This document shows, in pieces, positions 25,701 to 33,600 of a stretch of DNA of 43,597 nucleotides (its first letter is position 1; each line of letters begins with the position of its first letter). A program made the translations under genes and the position numbers. Location: positions 1 through 43,597 of the forward strand of contig SSHC01000023.1 of the NCBI GenBank assembly GCA_008017265.1, written 5' to 3'. The stretch is from Aeromicrobium sp. (GTDB lineage Bacteria > Actinomycetota > Actinomycetes > Propionibacteriales > Nocardioidaceae). The notes below the pieces were generated by a model that was not told the DNA's origin, did no database searches, and saw only the letters and a program-made list of their open reading frames with translations.

Positions 25701-26724
25701 CAAGCAAGCTTAGATAGAGAAACCTCGCCGCATGGGACAGGTCACGCCGCGTGCGCAAGATCATCAGGCCGTAGACACCAAAGCCCGCCACCACAAGCCC
25801 AGAGACGATAGCGAGAATGTATTGCGCTTGAACCCAGCCGCTTTGCCACACGGGATGGCCGGCCCCATCGAGAATGAATGCGATCCAATGATCAGTTCCG
25901 CGCAAGGCGTTCGGCAGCGACGTGACTGCCGTCGTGATCTTCGACGTTTCGATGTAGTCAAGGAACGGATAACCGAAGCCACCGAGAATAAAAAGAGGCA
26001 GTAGCCACCACAGCGCGCCCAAGATCGCGGCGGTCAGCCAGATAATGACGACCCTGAACACGCGAGAATTTCTTGGAGCGGTGAGTATCCAGATTAGGGG
26101 CAGAATCAAAACTGCTAAGGAGGCCGTGGCATTGACTCCACCCAGTGCACTCACGAGCAGGGTTGTCGTGGCCGCCCCACGGATTCGGTGCGCCCACGAG
26201 GCCCTTTTTGAAACCATCGCGGCAGCAGCCAATACCAGCCAAGGCGCGAGAGACGCTGGCCAGGCTTCGATGGAAATCTCACTCAAGACTGAAAGAAGTC
26301 GAGGAGAAAAGACATACAAAAGAGCGACGACAATCGCCCAATCGGAAGTGAACCCTCCGAGTTTTACGGCGACCCTGTGGGCTCCGAAAAAACCCACCAA
26401 AATAAGGAAGCTCCACCAGAAACGCTGGATCGCCCATTCGGGGAAGCCAAGGGAGTGAAAGACCCCGAAGAAAGGGCCCATCGGGAAAAGGTATCCATAC
26501 GCCTGATTTTGCAATTCCCCGAGGCCTGCATGGTCATTCCATGCGAACAGTGCTCGCCACAAATAGCTCCATGGGTCTTCGACAAGATCAAATTTTGTGT
26601 CGGGCTGGATCTTGCCCGGCGCGATCGCCCACACGACGGATACGACTATGGATGCGACCGCGAAAAGTCGTAGTCGCGCCCCGGCGAGAACGTTAACCTC
26701 GGGTGTGGACGTCATCGTAGACAC
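22702..26724 (-). CDS. aftD: AftD-type alpha-(1->3)-arabinofuranosyltransferase (DUF3367)
   Basis: A 1340-residue GT-C membrane glycosyltransferase resembling mycobacterial AftD (Rv0236c), which adds arabinofuranose to arabinan using decaprenyl-phosphate arabinose. The first extracellular loop carries the conserved acidic cluster (D42-x-K44-x-D46 in PDTKFDLVEDPW) and NQAYGYLFPMGPFF. Many hydrophobic segments fill residues ~15-470. A large extracytoplasmic part follows with two discoidin/F5-8C-like stretches, about 690-800 (LDDDLATAWWSD) and about 905-1000 (FDADPSTTWTV), which resemble carbohydrate-binding modules. Three or four membrane segments close the protein. Start is GTG 26724 or ATG 26715; neither has a clear ribosome binding site. 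The 3' end overlaps the convergent acyltransferase gene by 92 bp. Whether the sugar is arabinose here is inferred from family only. Confidence 0.88.
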   Translation of the reverse strand: MSTMTSTPEVNVLAGARLRLFAVASIVVSVVWAIAPGKIQPDTKFDLVEDPWSYLWRALFAWNDHAGLGELQNQAYGYLFPMGPFFGVFHSLGFPEWAIQRFWWSFLILVGFFGAHRVAVKLGGFTSDWAIVVALLYVFSPRLLSVLSEISIEAWPASLAPWLVLAAAAMVSKRASWAHRIRGAATTTLLVSALGGVNATASLAVLILPLIWILTAPRNSRVFRVVIIWLTAAILGALWWLLPLFILGGFGYPFLDYIETSKITTAVTSLPNALRGTDHWIAFILDGAGHPVWQSGWVQAQYILAIVSGLVVAGFGVYGLMILRTRRDLSHAARFLYLSLLVGLVLVSIGYSGTPGSPVSSVVREFLDGVGAPFRNVHKFDPMIRLPIAFGFAYGVRHLLEHRRKVAHVVGVVGLTFALLSPTALWVGRIGDANAFETVPESWVTTAELIDDMASVSGGSTLVLPHARNAEMTWGKVSDEPLTALAKSPVVIRAAAPLGHPGAVRLLDAIDLAAGEGLGSPALAPILNRMGIERIVVRSDVANSIRMHDPAMVERTLSNSPGFELVNRVSDEISVWSVQGTSLSGATLYEQDQLLNVDGSPEALLWGLQAGVIDSSRPTATAPGVSSAQLRTDTFRWTTWNSGLLPAWATSELFAASNTAPTAIGARPLPPLADPDDHVVRVWQGASQIRASSSGSDPFGDLSLGSGYSTAAALDDDLATAWWSDAEKSSWYEIDFSKPVDLGRLNVVLATPSRYRAPSSVNIRVWEATEKAQNRSIAADAQGEVSLDLSGTKVSRLRISFPKSPVNRVVGIAEVSSSKIDLGSKAKLPNLIDFSSESLALFAERTGNGHVLVGQSLIGRRAEGTHQQEWLLNVAEAKQLAADVSVRAHPGPELDRMLDGFVMSTDHRRSSSPNDRPGASFDADPSTTWTVPAGVDEAIVDVKLDQKTLIKGLSLNEGSPGVRFIHSGGVIRISPTSRNVGVTTDSFSLAFKRPNNVDDRSPWRIPETRILGLTPQSDVIETECGVVRVELGESAASFRLSTTRKKLANNGVLRLERCTSTYLTVPDGTTSARISLPTWLAWNALAIHSSERTPEGLEPVATQYSPEKVALRRINPTRLSVEVDTLTQSILVLPQGFNRGWIARDSHGNELEAIEIDGWQQGFIVPAHSAETLSITFDSQKLHALGLMSGPAIALAALFVFVIASRGVRRLGSAEVDANRDIAPLVQEEVNPSRALGHGLIGQMLAVGAVGVLFGGPIGGIFALGVLALPIRWLLLVAPGALCAAGVLMSALGVVDHASAGAIAGQTLSLVSLAALVRWWFVHEQTSVSAFPRRTTRNSQ

Positions 26725-26779
26725 GACAAATCACCGCGACCACTCTAAGGCCACGGTGATTCGTCAGAAGTCTTTCGAG

Positions 26780-26929
26780 TCAGCTAGCTTCGTCGTAAGA
26801 GATAACAGACGAGTTCGTCTGAGGCACGTTCGCCGAAGTCTGGCTGGTGACGATCCCGAGAACGGAGAGGAGGCCGAGGATTACACCTACGACTACGCCG
26901 CCTACATTCCACATCTTGCTTTCAGTCAT
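26780..26929 (-). CDS. DUF2613-like single-pass microprotein
   Basis: A 49-residue protein: MTESKMWNVGG, one membrane segment (GVVVGVILGLLSVLGIVT) and a short hydrophilic Ser/Asn-rich tail. Size, topology and position match DUF2613 (Rv0236A, encoded beside aftD in mycobacteria, as I recall). ATG at 26929 is supported by AAAGGAC 6 nt upstream; a longer frame to 26977 is not. It is encoded 55 bp upstream of aftD on the same strand and may be a subunit or stabiliser of the transferase (inference). Confidence 0.75.
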   Translation of the reverse strand: MTESKMWNVGGVVVGVILGLLSVLGIVTSQTSANVPQTNSSVISYDEAS

Positions 26930-27018
26930 CGAGTGTCCTTTGAAGTCGTTGTAACTAAAAGTTGCTTCCTGAATCATAGCAAATGGTTACGCCATACGTG
27001 TCAATAACCATTAAAGAA

Positions 27019-28725
27019 CTATTTTTCGTGTCTTCGTGTTGCTGCTACACCCACGAACCCAAGGCCAATCAGACCGATCAAAGCGATGATCCAGCCGGTA
27101 AAATCTGCGGTTTTGGCATCACGGGACTCAGCATCGACAGCGCCTAGATCCCACCATTGCATGTGAGCCGTTTCATACCGGAGTGTTGCTCCGGGAATAC
27201 GCGAAGCGTCAACATCTTGATTCGGCTGGTCGGTGAGCAGGACAACATGACGCACACCCATACTGCGCAAACCAGGCGTCAGGTACTTTTGCGTCTGCAA
27301 GAGCGCCGAAATGTCTGCAGCTCGTGGATCTTCGCCGGCTATCCAACGCCCGTTCTTGAGCGGCAGGCCATCGTTGATGATCACATCGCGCGCGAGTAGT
27401 CGATTCCATGGGTCGAGGACGATGCGGTTGTTGTTCCAGTCGTATCGTCGGTACTGAATCCAAGGAAAGACTGCAACCGAACCAACCTCAGCGTGCTCTA
27501 TTTCTTCAGCGACCGCGAGCATGTCTGCTGGATATTTCACCGCCTGCCACGACCCGTTCGATCCCCACGCCAAACTCGGCAGCAGCATGATCGGCAGTAC
27601 GAGCGACGCGCCGAGTGCTAATGAACTCAGTCGCCGCTCGGCAGCACCCGCATGCCTACCCAGCGCTGTAATTGCAAGCCCAATTCCGAGCGCGCCCGCC
27701 AACACCCATGGTGCCGCGAACTTCTGGGCGTCACGCAAGAGGCCTCCCCCAGGTACGTTCGTGACAAAGAAGGTTAGGAGTTCCCTGCCAACTGGTAACG
27801 CAGCCAGCGTCGCCACGATCAGGCTGACGATGCCGGCAACAGCAAACCCACGTAAGCCAGTGTCGGCTGACGCCAAACGGTAAAGAGCAACAACAGCCCC
27901 GACAGTAACCACTAGGGCAAACATGGCAACAAACCATGACTGGCGTTCGGGATACCAAGCTGCTTGGTTCCAGATACCGCCACCACTCATGACTGAGCCG
28001 ACGACACCCAATGGCGTGTCGGCCTGAGCAGCAAAGGCCGTCGCGCCTTCTGGGTCTGCGTGCTGTGAAGCAGCAGTAAGGAAGGGGAACCACCAGGTCG
28101 CGGAAATGAGTATTGTCGTAACGAAGCCAACGGCCCAGGCACGCCAGGCGCGTGGGCGTTCGAACAATGTGACGCCGGTCAACGCAATAAGAGCCAAGAC
28201 CGCGCCCGTCGAACCCGTGAGCGAAGCGAAGACAAGCACCAGCCCGAGTTGGGCATAGGAGCGAAGGCCGCCATGCCGAGCACGTTGCGCAGCCCATACC
28301 ACCCACGGAAGCGCCGCGTATCCGAGCACGTATCCCCAGTGGCCGACTTCAAGTCGTTGAGCCAACCAAGGGTTCCAACAGGCAAAGGCCGTGGCAGCGA
28401 TTGTGCCTGGAACGGATCTCAATATCAGACCGATGCCCGCTCCAAGAGCGACAAATACTAGGAGAAGCAGGAATTTTTGCACGACCCAGCCGGGCAAGAC
28501 GAGCGACAGCGCCGCTACGACTGCATCGTTGGGAACAGCTCGTGGCACGGCGCCGTCAGTACCTAGAGTGCGCGGGCTAAGAGCAAGATCGGGCACGAAC
28601 ACCATGTCGTAATGGAGCACAAATCCCGGTGCGAGCGCCGGCCCCAAAACCAACACCGCGAAAACTAGACCCGTCAACCCGCCCACGATGGCCGGCTGGC
28701 TCAGGCGTTCACGGATCGTACTCAC
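27019..28725 (-). CDS. GT-C-like polytopic membrane protein (Rv0226c-like)
   Basis: A 568-residue membrane protein with about 12-13 hydrophobic segments. The first outer loop has two acidic residues, D40 and D46 (LHYDMVFVPDLALSP), positioned as in GT-C polyprenyl-phosphate-sugar transferases. A ~110-residue outer domain near the end (YDWNNNRIVLDPWNRLL, VRHVVLLTDQ) is followed by a last membrane segment and a basic tail. Length and organisation fit Rv0226c of M. tuberculosis (memory), a protein of unknown specificity in the same gene neighbourhood. GTG at 28725 overlaps the stop of the GT4 gene (GTGA), giving coupled translation. Extracytoplasmic transfer of a sugar from a lipid carrier is the likely role; no donor can be named. 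Confidence 0.78.
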   Translation of the reverse strand: MSTIRERLSQPAIVGGLTGLVFAVLVLGPALAPGFVLHYDMVFVPDLALSPRTLGTDGAVPRAVPNDAVVAALSLVLPGWVVQKFLLLLVFVALGAGIGLILRSVPGTIAATAFACWNPWLAQRLEVGHWGYVLGYAALPWVVWAAQRARHGGLRSYAQLGLVLVFASLTGSTGAVLALIALTGVTLFERPRAWRAWAVGFVTTILISATWWFPFLTAASQHADPEGATAFAAQADTPLGVVGSVMSGGGIWNQAAWYPERQSWFVAMFALVVTVGAVVALYRLASADTGLRGFAVAGIVSLIVATLAALPVGRELLTFFVTNVPGGGLLRDAQKFAAPWVLAGALGIGLAITALGRHAGAAERRLSSLALGASLVLPIMLLPSLAWGSNGSWQAVKYPADMLAVAEEIEHAEVGSVAVFPWIQYRRYDWNNNRIVLDPWNRLLARDVIINDGLPLKNGRWIAGEDPRAADISALLQTQKYLTPGLRSMGVRHVVLLTDQPNQDVDASRIPGATLRYETAHMQWWDLGAVDAESRDAKTADFTGWIIALIGLIGLGFVGVAATRRHEK

Positions 28726-29825
28726 CCAAACCGTCCGTGAAGCGATTCGATTTCGGCAAAGGCCTCACCCATGCGACCACATTGGGTGAGGAGATCGTGG
28801 TTCTCGCGAACCCATGAGGCGTTGAGGTTTCCTTGAGTGTTCCGCTCCTCGGTATTCTCAAGCCAAAAGATTAGCCTTTCGGCGATGGCTTCTGCAGAGT
28901 ATTCATCGAGCAAATCGTTACCGGGCGCCAATGCTTCGGTATTGCTGCCACATTTCGTCGTGACGACGGGAAGCCCACAAGCTTGAGCTTCCACATAGGC
29001 AAGGCCGAATTGCTCTTCCCATTTCCACGTCGGCCGTGGCGCAGTAACAAACGTGGCCCCTGAACGAAGCAGTTCGCCGACTCCTCGAGCATCGAGCGAA
29101 CCCATGATTTCGACGTTTTGATTGGGGTCTGCGGCCGCTTGGGTTACAAGTGATTCCATGGGTCCCTTACCCGCGACAAGCAGCCGCGCATCCCGAATAC
29201 GGGCTTGCACGATCTTCATCGCATCCAAAACCACGTCGATGCCTTTGTTGGGGGCAAGCGGACTAATGAAGATCACGGTCGGTTGAGAGGCATGCGCTTT
29301 TGCAGGAAAGAACACGCTCGTATCAACGCCTGGTTTGACGACGCGGATCTTTGCCGGATCGAAATCGTTTGCAAGGAGATGGTCCTTCGCGGCGTCAACC
29401 ATGCACAGCAGCAAATCAGCATCACGCGCCGAGTTGAATGCTTGACGATAGGGAGGAAGCTTATAAATGGGCTGATCAGCGAGATTCTCCCACGTAATCA
29501 CAGCCTGCAATGGGCGGCGCTCCGACGTTTTCGTGCGCCACGAACTTGCTTGACCCGTGACGAGCGAACATAACTCCAGCGTTGCGACCCAGTCGAAAGC
29601 GGACTGGTCCAAGTCCGCCAGTTGGCGAACCCAAGCAAGAGCACCGGCTTCAATGAAACGCTTGATCGGGCGACGATACGTGGAAGGAATCCACTCCACA
29701 TCACTTTCGGGCTTCTCGCGCGCCAAAGCTGTCACATGCGTTTCGGGCATGAGTGACATGTAGTGCAATTCGCGTCGTGGTCGCTGATCAGGCAGCGAAA
29801 CCCACAATAGTGAACGTTCGCTCAC
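28722..29825 (-). CDS. GT4 glycosyltransferase
   Basis: A 367-residue GT-B enzyme of family GT4. The donor domain begins at VIFISPLAPNKGIDVVLDAM, and the E-x7-E type signature is EEQFGLAYVEAQACGLPVV. The N-terminal acceptor domain (LLWVSLPDQRPRRELHYMSL, GALAWVRQLADLDQSAFDWV) is less conserved. No signal peptide, so it acts in the cytoplasm. GTG at 29825 overlaps the GT2 stop, and its own stop overlaps the GT-C start, both as GTGA, so the three genes are a coupled cassette. The substrate is unknown; it would add an internal sugar to a lipid-linked intermediate before export. Confidence 0.9.
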   Translation of the reverse strand: MSERSLLWVSLPDQRPRRELHYMSLMPETHVTALAREKPESDVEWIPSTYRRPIKRFIEAGALAWVRQLADLDQSAFDWVATLELCSLVTGQASSWRTKTSERRPLQAVITWENLADQPIYKLPPYRQAFNSARDADLLLCMVDAAKDHLLANDFDPAKIRVVKPGVDTSVFFPAKAHASQPTVIFISPLAPNKGIDVVLDAMKIVQARIRDARLLVAGKGPMESLVTQAAADPNQNVEIMGSLDARGVGELLRSGATFVTAPRPTWKWEEQFGLAYVEAQACGLPVVTTKCGSNTEALAPGNDLLDEYSAEAIAERLIFWLENTEERNTQGNLNASWVRENHDLLTQCGRMGEAFAEIESLHGRFG

Positions 29826-30658
29826 GCGCCCGCCTCACGTTGATGGAGCTTCTTCTCCCCTGCGCGCGCCCCAACGAGGTAACCGATCGCTTCAAGCACT
29901 CGCATGAAGGCCATCCCTGCTGCATGGACTGGGCGTTTTGCCAAGTGCCGCCAGTTTTGTGTGTAGGCCTTCAACACCTCGGAACGCTGGGTACCGATGG
30001 CGCCATCGTGCTCGCGTTGAAGCACAGGAATGCTGAGGCCATAGTAGTACCGCTTTTCCATGATCTCTCTGAGCGTAAGGTGGCCTTCGTCATGATCAAT
30101 GATGATGTCTGCCAGCGCAATCTCGAGCCCTGCTGCTCGCATCGATAGCCGCAAATCCGTGTCTTCGGGCCCCGACATACCTTCGTCGAATGCGCCATCT
30201 TTTATCATGAATTCGCGATTGAGCAAGCGTGGGTTATGCAGCCATGGGGCGTTGAGATAACACTCTCGTTCAAGGGCACGGCACGCGGTCCAAAAGCCCG
30301 AACCGATTGTGCGTTCAGGTAGCGCTACGCCAATGGCTCCATGGCTGCGTGCTGTCGCAACGGCAACCGAAAGTGCCTGCGGTGGCAAAATCATGTCGCT
30401 GTCCAGCCAGAGGATCCACTCCCCCGTCGCTTCTTTGATTCCCCTATTACGTTGTGCACTTCGCTCCGGACCCGCGGTAAAGAACTTGTGCGCACGTTGC
30501 GAAGCACGCTCAGCTGTGCCGTCTGTGCTGGAGTTATCAATAACAAGCAATTCAAAATCGGGATAGTCCTGCGCCAACACGGATTGAAGACATGCTTCGA
30601 TCGTACGGATGTTATTACGCGTTGGGACAATGACAGAAACTCGGTCGGAGATGCTCAC
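29822..30658 (-). CDS. GT2 family glycosyltransferase
   Basis: A 278-residue GT-A enzyme of family GT2. The nucleotide-binding start is VSVIVPTRNNIRTIEACLQS, with LLVIDNSSTDGT; the DxD metal motif is WILWLDSDMILPP; the acceptor part contains KDGAFDEGMSGPEDTDLRLSM, the ED motif. A C-terminal amphipathic helix (VHAAGMAFMRVLEAIGYLVGA) may bind the membrane. GTG at 30658 has AAAGG about 8 nt upstream. It follows the second DUF3367 gene after 28 bp. Donor and acceptor cannot be read from sequence. Confidence 0.9.
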   Translation of the reverse strand: MSISDRVSVIVPTRNNIRTIEACLQSVLAQDYPDFELLVIDNSSTDGTAERASQRAHKFFTAGPERSAQRNRGIKEATGEWILWLDSDMILPPQALSVAVATARSHGAIGVALPERTIGSGFWTACRALERECYLNAPWLHNPRLLNREFMIKDGAFDEGMSGPEDTDLRLSMRAAGLEIALADIIIDHDEGHLTLREIMEKRYYYGLSIPVLQREHDGAIGTQRSEVLKAYTQNWRHLAKRPVHAAGMAFMRVLEAIGYLVGARAGEKKLHQREAGA

Positions 30659-30686
30659 ATTGATACCTTTCTAGCCCTTTCGGTAT

Positions 30687-33600
30687 TTACTTTCGGAACT
30701 TCCCTAAGATGCCCGCGAGGATCCAAACCAAGCCTGCAACGGCGATATAGTGGGGCCACATACTCATCGATACTGCATCTGCCGAGACCTTTCCAACCAG
30801 ATCGTTAGCGACCACAACGCCAAGATAGGTGAGGATCGAGACAAACACGAGCGCACAGCCGGCGAACACCCACGTTCGAGCTTCGTATCCGCGCCGACGT
30901 TCACCAAGAATGAAGAGACCCGCTGCCACTAAACCGGCAAGCCCGCCCAGCAAGCCTGCGCTCACGGCGAAAAGCCCTTCGGCTACCGGCCGCGTGAGCC
31001 ATGTAGGCCGCGTGATTGTCTCAGCAACGGCGGAATCACCTAAAGCGAACAATTCCTTACGCGCCGCGCTCAATGCGATCACGACCAAACTTACAAATAA
31101 TGCAAGACCTGAAATACCCAAAGCAGCGTACGACCATCGTTGTGGAATGTACTCCATGTCGATCACTGCGGCTTGTCCTTCAGGAAGAATCCAGCCGCTC
31201 GAGTAACCGTTGAGTGTTTGCGCAGGCCCGATGTCTTTGCCATTGACGCGAGCACGCCAGTTCGTGTTTACGCCTTGACCGGCAACGACCGCGTAACCCG
31301 CGCGCGAACCTTGTACGCGAATGCGCTTATGGGTGTTTCCGTCTTTCAACACTTGCGCGATTGGCGCTGCCCGTACTTGTTGCTTGGACACTAGCGTGTC
31401 ACGAAGAGCCAGCCGGTCGATCATAAAGTCAGGCGATTGGGTAAGTCTGTGAGCGCCAGACTTCACAGCCACCGAATCGCAGGCCTCCCACAACGTCCCT
31501 TGTTGGTTTTGGCTCGCAAGGGTGTCGCTCGCGGGCTTCATCAAGAGTGCATTCCCATCAATCGTGGCTACCTCGACGCACCTGGAGGCTTGCTTCGACG
31601 CTGAGGGCAATTGGACGCCGGTATCTATGACGGAGAACGCCGGTGGATAAGTCTTGGGATCTCCTTCCAATCCGATAATGCGAACTCTGACCTTGGAACC
31701 CGAAACTGGTTCGTCGAAATCGATCCGTGTGCGACCCAGCCCAATGTCAGAAGTCGCCACAACACGATCATCGACAAGTACTTGTACGCGCGTTGCCGTG
31801 TGGTGCTGATCGGCTGTCGTTTTGGGAACGTTCTGACGATCCTGAACGATGGTGACGCCGTCGATGCTTCGGTAGCTCGTCTCTACTTGCCACCAAGCGT
31901 TTCGGGTGCCGCCGCCGGGAATCCACGAGGTATCAGCCTTGCCATCTGCCGCACGAGACGCGCGCACTTCGGGGTCATCAAAATAAAACCCGCTCGACGT
32001 GGCTTTCACTTTCTCGCCGCGACCTTCTAGCCGATCGTAAATCGGTTCAACTGCGCCTAGAATTCGAACATCTCCCGAAATCTCGAACTCGCGATCGTCG
32101 GGTAACGAAAAGCGACGATCGAGCACCGTTTCGCTGTCGTCGGCGGTCGACACGGTGTTTTGAACTCGCGTCATCAAAACATCGAGTGGTGTCTTCGAGA
32201 AGACTGCACGCCCTTCGGCGTCGAGCGACTCCCACCGGTCGTCGAAGGTCAGTGGCATACGAGCGACGGGCTCGCTGCGAAGGCCGTTGACGTTAATTTC
32301 GGAGATCGCGACAAAGTTGAAACCTTCACCAGCGATCGATTTCACTTTGATGGTGAGATCTCGTGTCGTTACGTTCTTGAATGGGACTTCCTTAATCCCA
32401 TTTTCAGGAAGCGACACGCGCTTAGTCTTCTTGCCAACCGTGACCTCAACTTCGTCGATGACGGCGTCACCGACTTTCATTTGAGCGATGGCAACCTTGG
32501 ATACCTTTGTCGGCTTGGCGAATCGCGCTTTGATCGTTTGCCCTTTGGCCGTGCCGAAGTCTCCAAATCGCCACGAGGTCGCGAGATCGCCGTCGAAGGC
32601 GAACTGGCCAGCGCCGTACGGCAGATCGAAGAAGACACCGCCACTTTGCGATGTTTTGACAGAAATGACTTCGTCTTCCCGAACCGTTTGGTCATGTGTG
32701 TTCGTGCCAAGCGTGCGTGTTGCACCCAAGGGCTGTTTTGCTGTGAGAAGTTGCCCAAATCCCGCCGTAAGACGGTTGGGGATGACATTTCGGCGCGCGT
32801 TCGTGTCGGTCAACACCATGCGTTCAGACTGCGAAACAGCATCGGCAAAACTCTTGGCTGAGACGTCTTGGGCATAACGAACAAGCGGCGTAGAACCAAG
32901 CATGTTCTCAGAGAGCATTTGCGGGAATGCAAATCCGTCACCAGCGACGATGAGGCCACGATCGAGGGGCAATGCGCGTACGGGCTTTTGTGGTCCTTGC
33001 ACGTCATATACCTGCAATGGAGGCAGGAATTGTTCACCAAAGAAGAACGGATCTTCCATCGCGGGCGACAAGACGTTTTGGCCGTTATTACCGAAGTTCT
33101 CACGACCAAAAAGGCCATGGTCACTGCCAACCTGCTGACTGGTCTGCGCGGGCCGTGCACCGCCATTGTTTTCCCACACAACATCATGTCGAAGCAATAC
33201 TTGACCGGCGCCGAGATAGCGGGCCATACCTGAGACCACAGTCGCGGCCGAGGTGCCGGACTGGAACGAACTATCGAGCGCGGCAAGGAAATTCACCGCG
33301 GGTGGCGAAGCATTCGGTGTTGTTTCTGGAAGTACTGCTCGGCGGTCCAAGATCGAGTTGAGCACGTCATCTGGGCGTTCTTCAGTCCACCGATAATTGG
33401 CACGAACTTGGCCTGGAAGCACGAGCACAGTTCCAGGTTGTTCGCTCTTATCGATCGACGCAGCTGCGTCATCCCAATATTCAGGAAGATCGAGGGCGGA
33501 CGTATAGAGGCCGCCGGTAAAGGCAGGCATTGTCCAGCCCGCAAACAGGGTTACGACCAGCACGAGTGCGGTGATTCGCGCGGGCGCAAATTGCCAAATT

